Shown one piece after another: positions 12,370 to 23,038 of a stretch of 42,030 bases of DNA. The stretch's first letter is position 1. Each line of letters begins with the position of its first letter. Below the pieces are notes generated by a model, which searched no databases, was not told the DNA's origin, and saw only the letters and a list, made by a program, of their open reading frames with translations. Where the stretch lies: the NCBI GenBank assembly GCA_910592005.1, contig CAJVPP010000177.1, positions 1 to 42,030 on the forward strand, given 5' to 3'. The stretch comes from Funneliformis mosseae. Taxonomy: Eukaryota > Glomeromycota > Glomeromycetes > Glomerales > Glomeraceae. Both the position numbers and the translations under genes were made by a program.

Positions 12370-12861
12370 GAGAATACAACATTATGACATTCATATATCA
12401 TGGGTTTCTAGTATCGTTAAGCATAACTTTCTTTCATTTATCAATTTAATTCATTTCATTATTTCTTTACTAGAGATCCAATACACACTTACATACTCAT
12501 CATACCTTAATTTCAAAATGTAAATATTCTAATCACAATCTTTCCTTATATATATTAGTATAAATATGTTAATTAATTTTTTAATTTACTTTGTAATTTT
12601 ATAAAAAAATAAAAATAAATCTTGAACAATACTTAAAAATCGAAGATCAGTTCTTTATTGGACGAATTTGTATTTCTGATGCCACATGTTGGAATAAACT
12701 TTTTTTTTCTTGATAATTACAGATTTCTAAATTGGGTTTATTAAAATCAAAAATTTTGAAAAAAATCGAAATTTTCATTCCCCAAAGTTGGTTTTTGTTT
12801 TATTTTTTTTTTTTTTTTTTACGAGTTTCTTTATTCTATTTTTCTATAAAAATATACTACT
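12370..12861. other. Spacer between PY-motif gene and GUP1
   Basis: It contains the presumed 3' UTR of the upstream gene and the promoter of GUP1. A long uninterrupted T tract lies near 12804-12820, about 40 bp upstream of the GUP1 start; such tracts commonly mark fungal promoters. No ORF of note. Confidence 0.4.
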
Positions 12862-15321
12862 ATGTATGAATTAAATAATATAGAAGGAAAAGGAAAAGAT
12901 GCTACTGCTGACTATTCTTCGACAAAATATACTTCATTAGACTCTTCACTATCAATATCAACGACGAAATCCAAACGTCCTGTAAAATTAAATCCTCCAT
13001 TATGGAACACGTTGGAATTTTATATTCATTTCTTTATCGTAATCATCTCCATTGTATATATGTTTTATGTAGGATATCATATAAGTAAAGGTATGTAGAG
13101 GTGTAAATAAAATTATAAAAAGTTTTTTACTAATTTTTTTAATTTTTAATTTTATTTTTAGAATCGAATCCAAATTATGCTATATACTCTAAAAGGTTAG
13201 AGGATGGATGGCTTTTTGGACGTAAAGTGGCATGTGAATTTATTCAATCTCTCTTTATTTCTCGATCAATCTTTCTAATAATAATAATAGAAAATTTCTT
13301 TATTAATTTATAGGATAACAGTGACGCGCAATTTGCGTCATTCCGAGATAATTATGGAGCCTTACTATTGGCTTTAATATCTTATTTATTTCTTTCCCAT
13401 TTATATCGAATTTACTTTGTACCAAAGTCCCCAGCGAAATTATCAACGCAACCACTTCGCAGAACCTATTTTTTCCTGTCATTTGCATTAATATTCCTTT
13501 ATATCCTTTTTGGAAATAGTTTATTTAAAATATTGATCATCTTGAGCATTAATTTTTTAATTACAATGACATTACAAGGATCAAAGTTGAATCCTATCAT
13601 TACTTGGATATTTAATTTGGCTGTTCTATTCGCTAATGAAAGATATGATGCGTATAAATTTGAATGGATTAATGAAAGCCTCGCATTTTTGGTAAGCTAA
13701 AAAAATTTCATTCATTCATTCAATTTTTTTTTTTTCATTTTTAATTTTTATACCTTTTCTTTTAGGATTCAAATGTAGGATTATTAGCTCGATGGGATGT
13801 CACATTTAACATTTGCATGTTACGTATGGTGTCATTTAATATGGATTATTATTGGTCATATCATCCCTCACCAGATTCGACTGAGGTAATCTTGGGAGAG
13901 TCATATGTAAATAATGCTTTTTCTTCTTTGGGTAACGCAAGACATCAAATTTAATTTGTAACCAAATTAAACAATTTTTTTTTTTTTGTTTTAAGAAAAA
14001 TGATAGAGATCATGCCCCATTGACGGAAAAAGATAGAATTATAGGATCATGTTTTAAGGAGGATTATAATTATATTAATTATTTAAGTTATATACTGTAT
14101 ACGCCTTTATTTCTTGCTGGACCCATCATCACTTTTAACAATTTCATTTCTCAGGCAAGTAAAAAAAAAGTTATTAAATTATTTTATTCTATCATTTAAA
14201 AAGCAAATGTTTTAACAAATATTTTGATTTTAGTTGAGGTATCCAAAAGAAATTGACATAAAATCAACATTCTTTTATGGAGTTAGATTAATAGCGGCAA
14301 TACTTACGATGGAAATAATGTTACATTTTATTTATGTTGTAGCTATAAGTAAATCAAGAGCATGGATGGGTTTTACTCCTTTTGAATTAAGTATGGTTGG
14401 ATTTTTCAATCTAAAATATATTTGGTTAAAAGTAAGTAAAGACGAAATAGAAAAAGAAAAAAATGTTGAGATTTATGGCTAAAAAAAAATGATTTTTTGA
14501 TTTGTAGTTGTTGATTATATGGAGATTTTTTAGATTTTGGGCAATGGCCGATGGATTCGAAGTACAAGAGAATATGTTGAGATGCATGTTAAATAACTAT
14601 TCTACGTCGGGATTTTGGAGAAGTTGGCACAGAAGTTATAATAGATGGCTTATTAGGTAAGTCTCGCATTAATTTCTCTGTTACTTAAAATTACCTAAGT
14701 ACATATACTTATATTTTTTTAATAGATATATTTATATTCCACTTGGAGGAGTAAAATATTCAACATATAACATGTTGATCGTATTTACATTTGTCGCATT
14801 ATGGCATGATATATCATTGAAGTTATTAGCATGGGGTTGGTTAATTTGGATATTTATTTTACCTGAAACTATAGTTACTAGGATATTCACTGAAAAGAGG
14901 GTAAGCATATAGAGAATTTTTTTAAAGATGTTAAAAGAAATTTGTATATTTAATAAGTTTTGCTTTATTTGGTAATAGTTTGGAGATTACCCATATTATA
15001 GACATTTATGTGCAGTTGGTGGTGTATTAAATTTACTCACCATGTGGGCTGCAAATTTGGTCGGATTTGCCGTTGGATTAGACGGTATGAAAGTATTGTT
15101 AAGTGATATTTTTAGAACATCTGATGGTTAGTGTATATATAATATATATCTTTTTTCTTTGTTGAAAAATATGTTCTAATACAATTTATATTTGTTATTT
15201 TTATTTAGGTCTTATATCACTCGGTATATGTTGCATTTCTATATTTTGTGCTGTTCAAATAATGTTTGAAATCCGAGAAGAGGAGAAAAGAAAGAACATT
15301 AACCAAGAGATTAGATATTAA
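12862..15321 (+). CDS. GUP1: Gup1-type MBOAT O-acyltransferase
   Basis: Ten exons give 578 aa: 12862-13090, 13162-13229, 13314-13691, 13766-13885, 13996-14154, 14234-14431, 14508-14656, 14726-14900, 14979-15126, 15209-15321. This multi-span ER protein belongs to the membrane-bound O-acyltransferase family; yeast Gup1 remodels the lipid of GPI anchors. Hallmarks are [15 protein letters not shown] after the first membrane segment, [34 protein letters not shown] (about residues 420-439), ALWHDI with the presumed catalytic His461, and the C-terminal FEIREEEKR. Length is close to yeast Gup1. The introns after exons 2 and 5 appear to use GC donors (13230 and 14155). If exon 2 instead ended at 13226 with a GT donor, one conserved Val would be lost. 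Identification is secure. Confidence 0.95.
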
Positions 15322-16137
15322 TTATCAAATTAGTTTATTTATTTTCCTTTTTATAGATCTCATAAGTATTTTTATTTTGATGGCTATTTTAATGTCATTG
15401 TTAATATTCTACTTATATATATTATAATTTGTTTTTTTCAATTGATTTAAAAATAATAAAAAAAAAAACTCGCTTAAATTTTGATGTTTGGAATATAATT
15501 TTTTGATCAACATTTTTTATTTTCTAAAACAATCTATTATGGTTTGAAAGCTGCAATATAAAAAATTTTCATTCAAATTTGAATTTTTTTTTTTTAAAAA
15601 AAAAAGCTACATCAATCAAACGAAATTTTCAAATTTTCAAAAAAATACAACCATCATAATCTTCAATAATGAAGGTAATTTGTTTCTCTATATATATATA
15701 TAGATATATTGCAATCATAAAGTTTTCTTGTTTTCTTTATCGTAACATAGTTTCGATTAAAATTTCTTTTCTAATCCTTTCCCTCGATTTTCGATGCGTT
15801 GATCATTGATTTTCCTTCCCTCCTAATTTTATATATTGTATTAATTTCTTCCTCAATTTACATCATAACTCATAACAAGCTCTTCATAATAAGAACTTCA
15901 TTAGATCCAACACCGAGATTAAATATTTTCATATATGAACCTTCGATTTTTTTTTTTCCGTCTGAGCTGTGGTAAGGCTTTATTTATTATCATTTTTTTG
16001 TTGACAATCAAAGTTATCTTGTTTTCTTTATCGTAACATGTCGTTATATAGTTCCTTTCTAATCATTCCCTCGATTCCGATGCGTTGATCAATATTTTCC
16101 TTCCTCCATAATTTATAGATTTCTTCCTCACTTTACA
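15322..16137. other. Convergent spacer between GUP1 and PDCD2-like gene
   Basis: It holds the two 3' UTRs and, at 15711-15947, a decayed copy of the 3' end of the PDCD2-like gene. A T10/A9 block lies near 15585-15606 and a (TA)n run near 15689-15707. Confidence 0.5.
15711..15947 (-). pseudogene. Truncated duplicate of the PDCD2-like gene 3' end
   Basis: This stretch aligns with about 16005-16293, which is the last-exon end and downstream flank of the PDCD2-like gene. Shared stretches include CTTGTTTTCTTTATCGTAAC, the GATGCGTTGATCA block, CATAACTCATA at the stop-codon region, CTCTTCATAATAAGAA, CTTCATTAGATCCAAC, and CCGAGATTAAATAT. The copy has lost about 55 bp that encode the last-exon segment around 16200-16255, plus the CTGAACCATA bases near the stop. 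It cannot encode the domain. It is a local direct duplication that has since decayed. Confidence 0.75.
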
Positions 16138-18247
16138 TCATAACTCATACTGAACCATAACAACCTCTTCATAATAAGAAACTTCATTAGATCCAACGCC
16201 AATTTTCTCACAATCATTCTTACAGGTAAATATCATAATGGTTCCCCATTCCATACCGAGATTAAATATACTTTTCTTATCTGAACCTTCATCGTCTCCA
16301 TCAATAAATAAACTAGTAGATAAAATGGATAACATACTTGGCATCAATTGTAATTCAAAAACTCGTTTGGATTCACACCAACGACAAACCGGTAATTTTG
16401 ACGTTGTGATCTTATCACTACGATCATCGATTTTGGAAAGTAGTAGCTTTGCAGTTTCATCACCACACGTGTATAATAATGGCTGACCATCAAATTGGTA
16501 CCTAAATATTTAATTAATAAAAACGTGAATTAAGGATATTTGCAAATCAATACCTTTCAAAAATTACCCAAAGAAATGTTTATCTTACCTCACGCATTGA
16601 TCAGGCCATTCCGCTACACGATCAGAAAATTTTTGAAATGTTTTATCATAACCTTTTGGTAAGATTGCTTTTTCATATTTCTCTCCAGACCATTCAAAAT
16701 TATCATTTTCTTGATCCCAGTCCTGGTCTTCTTCGTATGACCAGTGCTTTTTAAAAACGTCATCAATTTTTTTCTCTTCCAACACTTCCTCAGTAATACA
16801 CAGGTATTGTGCCGCAAATGATTTAATATGCTCGGGCCAACTTGCTGGAATTACGTAGATAAAAAAAAAATTGATTTGGTATCATTAAAGCAAAACCTAA
16901 TAATATATCACGCCGAATATATTATAACTTACTATTTAATGTCATCATAGACATATCAACGGCGATTTGTGATATACCTTCATCATTATCCCTCTTTCTT
17001 GACATTTGACTCTTCTCATTTCGTGCCTTTTCCGCATCAGAAATGACCTGACTCCAAGAAGGTTGCCTTCTTGTATCATATGTCACCTTTTTTTTGATTT
17101 CTTGTTGAGACAATTCATCTTCATAATCTTTCACTTTATCAACCCTTTCTAATTTCTCATCTTTCTTTAAAACCTTGATATAAAAATTTATTAAATAAGG
17201 AATTTCGTCAAAATGTAATAAATTAAAGATCGATTGATAATCTACCTTTTCTTCACCATCAACGGCAAGAAACTGCATATCATTTACGTCATTTGCATTA
17301 TCAAAATCTATAATTCCAAATAACATATCACCTAACCCTCTATTTATAACCTGAAATGTATTGATTTTGTAAATGAATTAGAATTATTCTGCGATAAAAT
17401 AATAGACGATTTTATGAAATAAATTAAGCAAACACACATTGGACGATCGAGTCGAAGAATTATCATAGACCTTTTCATTTGACCTTTGTTTATTTATCCA
17501 TACTTGTTGATATTTTCTCTCATAATCTTCATCTTTTCGATGTGCCCGAAATGCACGAAAACTTTATTACGAAAAAGCAAATCAAATATGTTAAACATAA
17601 AATAAAATAAAATAAAATAAAGGAAATTAAATACATGAATGATGATTTTCTCACCTTCCACTTTTTTTCATACATTTTTGTTGGTTACATCCAAAGACAT
17701 ATATCACTCTATCATAAACGGAACCCTCCAGAGGCACGTAACCCTGAAACAGCAAAAACATATCTTTATCACAATTCTTACAGATAATAACGTCATGTGA
17801 TAAAGGATGCGTTTTGCGTAACCATGTTGGTTTTCCACCAATTTTTGTCGTATATGGGTCATGGTCTTCTTGTGATGACATCTCACCGTCAGAAAACCCT
17901 AACAAAGTCGATGATCTTTGTGATTCAAGATTTGTTTGTCTTGATATAGATTCATTTTGAAGAATATATTGGTTTGAAGTTGTGGGTGAATTATTAGAGT
18001 TTTTATTTTTAGGTGACTTATTCTTATCTATTACGGTTTTAATAGAAGAACTTGAAAGAGTTGTATTTTGAAAATTATTAGATGTGGCTTGACATTGTTG
18101 ATTTAATGAATTTTTATCAAAAATCGAAATAGGCGGCTGTTTCTTTATTGATTTTGATTTTGACTTTTTCTTTGATCTACCCGTTTTTGGTTTTGGTGAT
18201 GAATCATTATCTAAATATTTAACATATTTGGATTTTCTTGGATCCAT
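16138..18247 (-). CDS. PDCD2: PDCD2/Tsr4-like ribosome assembly protein
   Basis: Five exons on the minus strand (18247-17655, 17561-17438, 17350-16933, 16844-16589, 16501-16138) give 584 aa. The first ~110 residues are low-complexity, Lys/Ser/Asn-rich. The conserved N-terminal region follows: GFSD (117-120), DPYTTKIGGKPTWL (130-143), a CxxC (C156, C159), LLFQGYVPLEG and VIYVFGC with C187 and C192. The C-terminal PDCD2_C domain holds YQFDGQPLLYTCGDE (465-479), LPVCRWC (C503, C506) and WGTIMIFTCKNDC. Family members escort ribosomal protein uS5 (Rps2) into 40S assembly; yeast Tsr4 is the counterpart. The middle region carries a long charged linker. The gene is divergent from the F-box gene at 18509, sharing a 261-bp intergenic region. 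Whether it is the PDCD2 or the PDCD2L paralog is not resolved. Confidence 0.92.
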
Positions 18248-18508
18248 TTTTATAATTTGCTTTGTGAGAAAAAAATTGCAGTGAATGAAGTGAGTGAAAA
18301 AAAATTATTGGTAGAAATTTTTTTTTTATAAAAAAAAAAAATGATGGTTGATCAGCCAAATTTAGTGAACAAAAGAACAAATACAATAAATCAACCAACC
18401 ATGTACTGTAATTTCTAACGAAAAAAAAAAAAAAACGTGTAAAATACCTATATATATATTTACATTTTTTTTAACACGAGTTTTTTTTTTTAACAAGATA
18501 ATATCACA
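18248..18508. promoter_or_regulatory. Divergent promoter region, PDCD2-like / F-box gene
   Basis: These 261 bp lie between two head-to-head starts. They contain several A and T tracts and a TATATATA stretch at about 18449-18459, some 50-60 bp upstream of the F-box gene ATG, which could serve as its TATA element. Function is inferred from position. Confidence 0.45.
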
Positions 18509-20059
18509 ATGGCTTCGATTTTCAAATTATTAGAAACTTTACGCCCAATTCTTGAATACCTTAATAACGATAAAAAAACATTATATTCATGCATTTTGGT
18601 AAATCGAACATGGTGTCGAATTGCGGTTCCAATCCTATGGCGCGCTCCATTTAAAAATCTTTTGCCGATAAGGCAATCAGGTTTAATTTCCACATTTATC
18701 GGATGTCTTGATGATGATGCATCCATAGAAAAATTAAAATTATTTGAAGATTTCCCTTTGGAAATACTGAAGATCCCAACGTTTGATTACGCTTCTTTTC
18801 TACATGAGCTTCAATTTTCATCATTATATGATGCAGTTAACTTTTGGTGTAAAGGACAAGATTTGGATCGTTACCAAAATGAAGAAGGAGACATTGTTTT
18901 TTATCCAGTAAAAACTATTCTGGAGATGCTTATTGAACAATTCATGGAAAAGTCAACAAACCTATCAAAACTTTCTATTCCAGTGATAACGCACCGAGAA
19001 GGAGATTTTATATCTTTGAAGAAACATGAAATGATGGTTCGAAAACGTTTGCCAAATATAAGTTACTTGGACTGTGATGATTGTATAATTGAGAATCTGA
19101 AAATCGCTTCCGAAGCTTGTACTAATTTGAGTCGATTAGACATTGATTGCTCTTGGGGAAATGATGAATATGTATCAAAGCTTTTAAGAGTTCAAAGTCG
19201 CTTACAACATCTAACAGTTATAAAAAGATGTCCGGATTTAAAAAATGCGATAAACGATGGAGATTTGAGGAGATCTCTAAGATGTATCGTGTTCCAGGAT
19301 AATAGAAACTATATAGATAACGGAGGTTCTTTAAATGTGCTCGCTTCATGTAAAAGATTGGAAATATTGAGATTCGATTATTGGTTACCATTTCGAGAGA
19401 ATGATATGAAAGAATTGGTATCTAATTCATTTCCAAGACTTCGAAAATTAAGCTTCACACATTGTATGCCAAAGGCTGACATTATTATAAACATGATTTT
19501 GACGAATGGGTTTAGCTTGCAAGAACTTACATTTTCATTGTCTTGGTACGATAGGCCAACTAACGTCATCAAGACGATAGCGGACAATTGTCCAAACCTA
19601 ACATATCTTGATGTTCCCTTTGCAAGAACAGATCTGGAATCTTTTCGTGAATTATTGAGATCTTGTAAAAATCTCGAGAGTTTGACGATTAAAACGTTAT
19701 CAGATCGTCGGGAACTTTCTTATGATATTGATCATTTCTTACCTATAATTGGTGCTGCTATTCCTAAATCTTTGGATCAATTCAATATCTTTGTACGTTG
19801 GACATTTACAGTAGAATCACTACGAAATTTTCTAATGAAAGATTGTAAAAATGATTTGAGGCGTTTGGGCTTCTTAGGGAATATTAATGATGATCATCTT
19901 GAAGTTATTAAAACATATGCCTATGAAAGAAATTCATTAAAGTATTTAGAATTGCGTTCATGTGAAACAAGTTTTGAAGCAAGAAAAAGTGCTAGAAAAT
20001 ACATAGATGTTGCTGCTTATGATTCATTTGGAAAAAAAATAGCACAACAAGAAAATTGA
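18509..20059 (+). CDS. F-box/LRR-like protein
   Basis: A single exon of 516 aa. The N terminus (about 6-50) has an F-box-like pattern: LLETLRPILEYLNNDKKTLY, then CILVNRTWCRIAVPILWRAPF. Leucine-rich-repeat-like segments follow, each with an Lxx(L/I)xxxxC or CxNLxxL core, such as CTNLSRLDIDC, CKRLEILRF, FPRLRKLSF, CPNLTYLDVPFA, CKNLESLTI and LKYLELRSC. Proteins of this plan recruit substrates to SCF ubiquitin ligases through Skp1. Intronless F-box genes of this type form a very large family in Rhizophagus, so one-to-one orthology is unlikely. The substrate is unknown. The gene converges with LAS1 downstream. Confidence 0.88.
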   Translation: MASIFKLLETLRPILEYLNNDKKTLYSCILVNRTWCRIAVPILWRAPFKNLLPIRQSGLISTFIGCLDDDASIEKLKLFEDFPLEILKIPTFDYASFLHELQFSSLYDAVNFWCKGQDLDRYQNEEGDIVFYPVKTILEMLIEQFMEKSTNLSKLSIPVITHREGDFISLKKHEMMVRKRLPNISYLDCDDCIIENLKIASEACTNLSRLDIDCSWGNDEYVSKLLRVQSRLQHLTVIKRCPDLKNAINDGDLRRSLRCIVFQDNRNYIDNGGSLNVLASCKRLEILRFDYWLPFRENDMKELVSNSFPRLRKLSFTHCMPKADIIINMILTNGFSLQELTFSLSWYDRPTNVIKTIADNCPNLTYLDVPFARTDLESFRELLRSCKNLESLTIKTLSDRRELSYDIDHFLPIIGAAIPKSLDQFNIFVRWTFTVESLRNFLMKDCKNDLRRLGFLGNINDDHLEVIKTYAYERNSLKYLELRSCETSFEARKSARKYIDVAAYDSFGKKIAQQEN

Positions 20060-20349
20060 CATTATTTATAGTAATTGTAATATAAAACAAATAGAATTTG
20101 CTATTACGTTATATGAAATCTTAAAAAGAAAATTTTTTTTATTAACATTTTTTTGTAACCTATATGTATTTGTTGCAACTAAATAAATTGAATGATATGT
20201 GAGATTTATTTTCTTTCTTATTCTTTTTTCCTTATTTTAGCCCACCTTTTTTTTAATTATCTGTATCCATCATATTTACATCATCTCTACATAAACAAAA
20301 GAACTTGTCAATTAAAGAATAAAAGATTGTTATTGTCTATTTTTTTCAC
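20060..20349. other. Convergent spacer, F-box gene / LAS1
   Basis: 290 bp of AT-rich 3' flank shared by the F-box gene and LAS1. An ORF across this stretch has no recognisable features and partly overlaps the LAS1 last exon on the other strand. Confidence 0.4.
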
Positions 20350-20555
20350 TTACATAGGATCAAAATTAAGAGTACTAGGACCATCTAATTCCAACGGTAA
20401 ATCTAAACAAGGAACTTGACCATTAGGCAAACAACCTAAAGCACAAGGTTTCCATTCATTAAGATCATGCATCTTCCATGCAAATTCCTTATTTGAAGGC
20501 ATTGTATTATCACTATTTTCTAATATTACTACTTCGGAAGATACATCCTAAATTT

Positions 20556-20586
<31 letters not shown>

Positions 20587-22083
20587 TTTTAAAAAAAAGG
20601 AGTTAATAAGTCATATATCCAAATAAATTTAATAAATTTTTAAATTCACCTTCATTAATTTATTAGCCTTATCCAGATCATGTTTTAACTTGAATATTTC
20701 AGCATTCATATCTTCTTCAGTAATTTTGGGTATATCTTCAACATTTTGAATAATATCCTTAACATGAAGCATTTTTTCAATATAATTCAGGAACGGGGTA
20801 ATACTTTTATTTAATTCTTCATCACGTTCCGCCATAATTTGTAATATCAATTGAGTATACGCGTTTGGTTTACTTAAACATAATTCCAATATATCATTCA
20901 CTTCTATATAAGCAAATAATGATGTATTTTCAATATAATAAATATTCAAAATGTGTTTGATCCATGCGACCAAAGTCATGCGATAGCTGGAACTTGCATG
21001 CGCAGGTTTAGATTGAGAGATGTCTTGACGAGTGCTCATGTCTAGTTTTATGTCATCCTTATCCCTAGTCAAAACTTCCAGCATTCCAAATATTAGCTCA
21101 TCTCCAAAAGTACTCCATTTTTCTCCAAATGCGTTCAACATTGGCATCCATATTTGAATTAATTCTTGAGATAAACTTAGATCCCGAGCCAATACACGTT
21201 TTTTTTTTGCCATAGGAACCAAAACTCCAGGTTCCAATAAAACAGAAATAAGTATTTCTCTAATGTATTCCTCACTTATTAAATCCATTATGTTATTCAC
21301 AACCTTCGTGGATGGATCGCGTTCATTAGTTTCATAACTATTCATATTCTCTTTTCGAAGTTCTTTATATTGTAATACCATAGAACGCATTTCATCAATT
21401 TGTGTTGATTTCCATGGCATTTGAGATGACCAAAAGTTTTCGTTTAACCATTGCAACGCCTAAATAAGTTTATAAATCAGTTTAATTGTTCCTAAATAAT
21501 ATTATAGAATAATAATTAAAATACGGTACATGTTTACATCCATTTCGTAATATTTGCAGACTTGGAAGACGTTCGTGAGTTCCCGCATGACGCAATTCTA
21601 CAAACCACAATGGCATATGTAATTTAGTTGCGATAGAGGCTATCGATGAAGCAAACACTCCTTGTTGAGCTGGATCTACCATTCCATTTACAAACCTAAG
21701 ATAAAGAATGATTAAAGAATATGTATATAAATATGATGATTTGAATTAAATTACTCTCATACCTAACAAAAACCATTGAGTATAATAATCTCAATTCATG
21801 AGTTGTAATCTTCCCGTATCCCAAATCATCTCTTAACGATGCTTCAACGAACGCGGCTGTACTTAAAATCGCATGAGGAACTCTTCCACGACTGGACCAA
21901 GCTTTTACCTATTTAAATAATTACGTCTAGTTAGAAAATTTAACTTTTTTATTGAATGATATGTATTTGTACCCTTTTAACTCCTAATTCACGCGACTTC
22001 GGAGATTCCGCGTAGAGCCATTTATGAACTTGTTGAAATTCCTCGGGGGATGTCCACGGTACAATTCTTGGTATTTTTTTCAT
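20350..22083 (-). CDS. LAS1: Las1-like rRNA-processing endonuclease
   Basis: Five minus-strand exons (22083-21973, 21908-21763, 21695-21530, 21459-20650, 20547-20350) give 476 aa. Las1 is the HEPN-type nuclease that, with the Grc3 kinase, cuts ITS2 during 60S maturation. The product starts MKKIPRIVPWTSPEEF, continues with TTHELRLLYSMVFVRFVNG, and carries the catalytic HEPN signature RHAGTH (Arg121, His122, His126) in LWFVELRHAGTHERLPSL. A helical region follows and the tail EWKPCALGCLPNG with a Pro/Leu-rich end resembles the Grc3-binding Las1 tail. An in-frame ATG at 22149 would add 22 residues (MTCHVIMKD start), but its context is weaker (T at -3, against A at -3 for 22083) and the family usually begins just before RIVPW. 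The gene is head-to-head with the small gene at 22228. Confidence 0.92.
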
Positions 22084-22227
22084 GTTTGGAACTTTTTTTA
22101 CATCTATAAGATCTCGGGGTATATCCTTCATTATCACGTGACATGTCATGAAATTATCCCCCAAAAATATGATCCGATCGACTTTATACAAAGCATTCTA
22201 TTTCCTCCAAATTTCATCTGAAAGGAA
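22084..22227. promoter_or_regulatory. Short divergent promoter region, LAS1 / small gene
   Basis: Only 144 bp separate the preferred LAS1 start (22083, minus) from the ATG at 22228 (plus), or 78 bp if LAS1 starts at 22149. A CACGTGAC E-box-like palindrome lies at about 22135-22142. A shared bidirectional promoter is inferred from spacing alone. Confidence 0.35.
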
Positions 22228-22784
22228 ATGCCTATATTTGAACGAATTACGCTTCCTATCAACCTTGTTTTCAAGCCAAAAATATGCCGAAAAAAAAGTA
22301 AATCATTGATTTTAAAGTTTTTAGAAAATAGTAAATACAAAACAAAGTTAAAAGTGATTAATCCGACTTTAAATGTAAGTTTATTATTATTATTTTTTTT
22401 TCTTGAAATCATAACTTCAATTAAAAGAATCGTTTATTATTAAATAGTTCACTATATCCGAACCTGGTAAGTAATGATTATATATTATGGACCAATGACC
22501 CGTAAATTAAAATGAATTTTTTTACTTAAAAAGAAGTGGTTAGCACAATGGCTGTTATTAGTGGAATCATGTTTACGACTGACTTGAGAGAGATGCGGAA
22601 AAAATTGAAACGCAAGGGTAAATATTCATCGGCATCTAACCAATTTCGCAAGTCGAAGAGAAGAAAGCTGAAGATTATAAAAGGAACTGGAAGAAGTTCT
22701 AAATTTGCAATAGCAATATTCGTTGTTGTAATTATTATTACAGCTGATTGTTTCTTTATACGTAAATCAGAATTCAACTTGTGA
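22228..22784 (+). CDS. Small predicted tail-anchored basic protein
   Basis: Three exons fit together in phase to give 138 aa: 22228-22374, a 19-nt micro-exon 22448-22466, and 22534-22784. Both donors are perfect GTAAGT; the acceptors are AAATAG and AAAAAG. The product is strongly basic (runs such as RKKSKS, RKKLKRKGKYSS, RKSKRRKLK) and ends with one hydrophobic segment (about 113-130, FAIAIFVVVIIITADCFF) plus eight residues, the layout of a tail-anchored membrane protein. I do not recognise a family. It lies between LAS1 and the Ptm1-like gene. Three consistent exons with ideal donors favour a real gene, but similarity or transcript support is lacking. Confidence 0.5.
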
Positions 22785-23038
22785 TTTTGAAATGAACCTG
22801 GGTTCTCTAATACATTCTTAGGTAATATTAACGTAAAAAAAAAAAAAAACAGAAAAAAAAAAAGGAAGAAAGGAAGAAATACTTTTCAAGACAGATCGGG
22901 ATGCTTTTTCTTTTATGGCCCAATCAGTTATTGCCACCGTGTTCTCATCACGTGATATGCTAATTTTTAGGCTGTGTCGGGTTTTTTCTTCTTTTTCTTT
23001 TTCTTTTTATTTGTTATTAAATAAAAAAAAATATTCTA

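Noticed and set aside
13501..13509. ATATCCTTT resembling a U12 donor in GUP1 exon 3
   Set aside because: It lies within continuous, conserved coding sequence ([10 protein letters not shown]) with no frame break, so it is chance.
22526..22777. 83-aa minus-strand ORF
   Set aside because: It is the antisense of exon 3 of the small tail-anchored gene, whose plus-strand exons have ideal splice sites.
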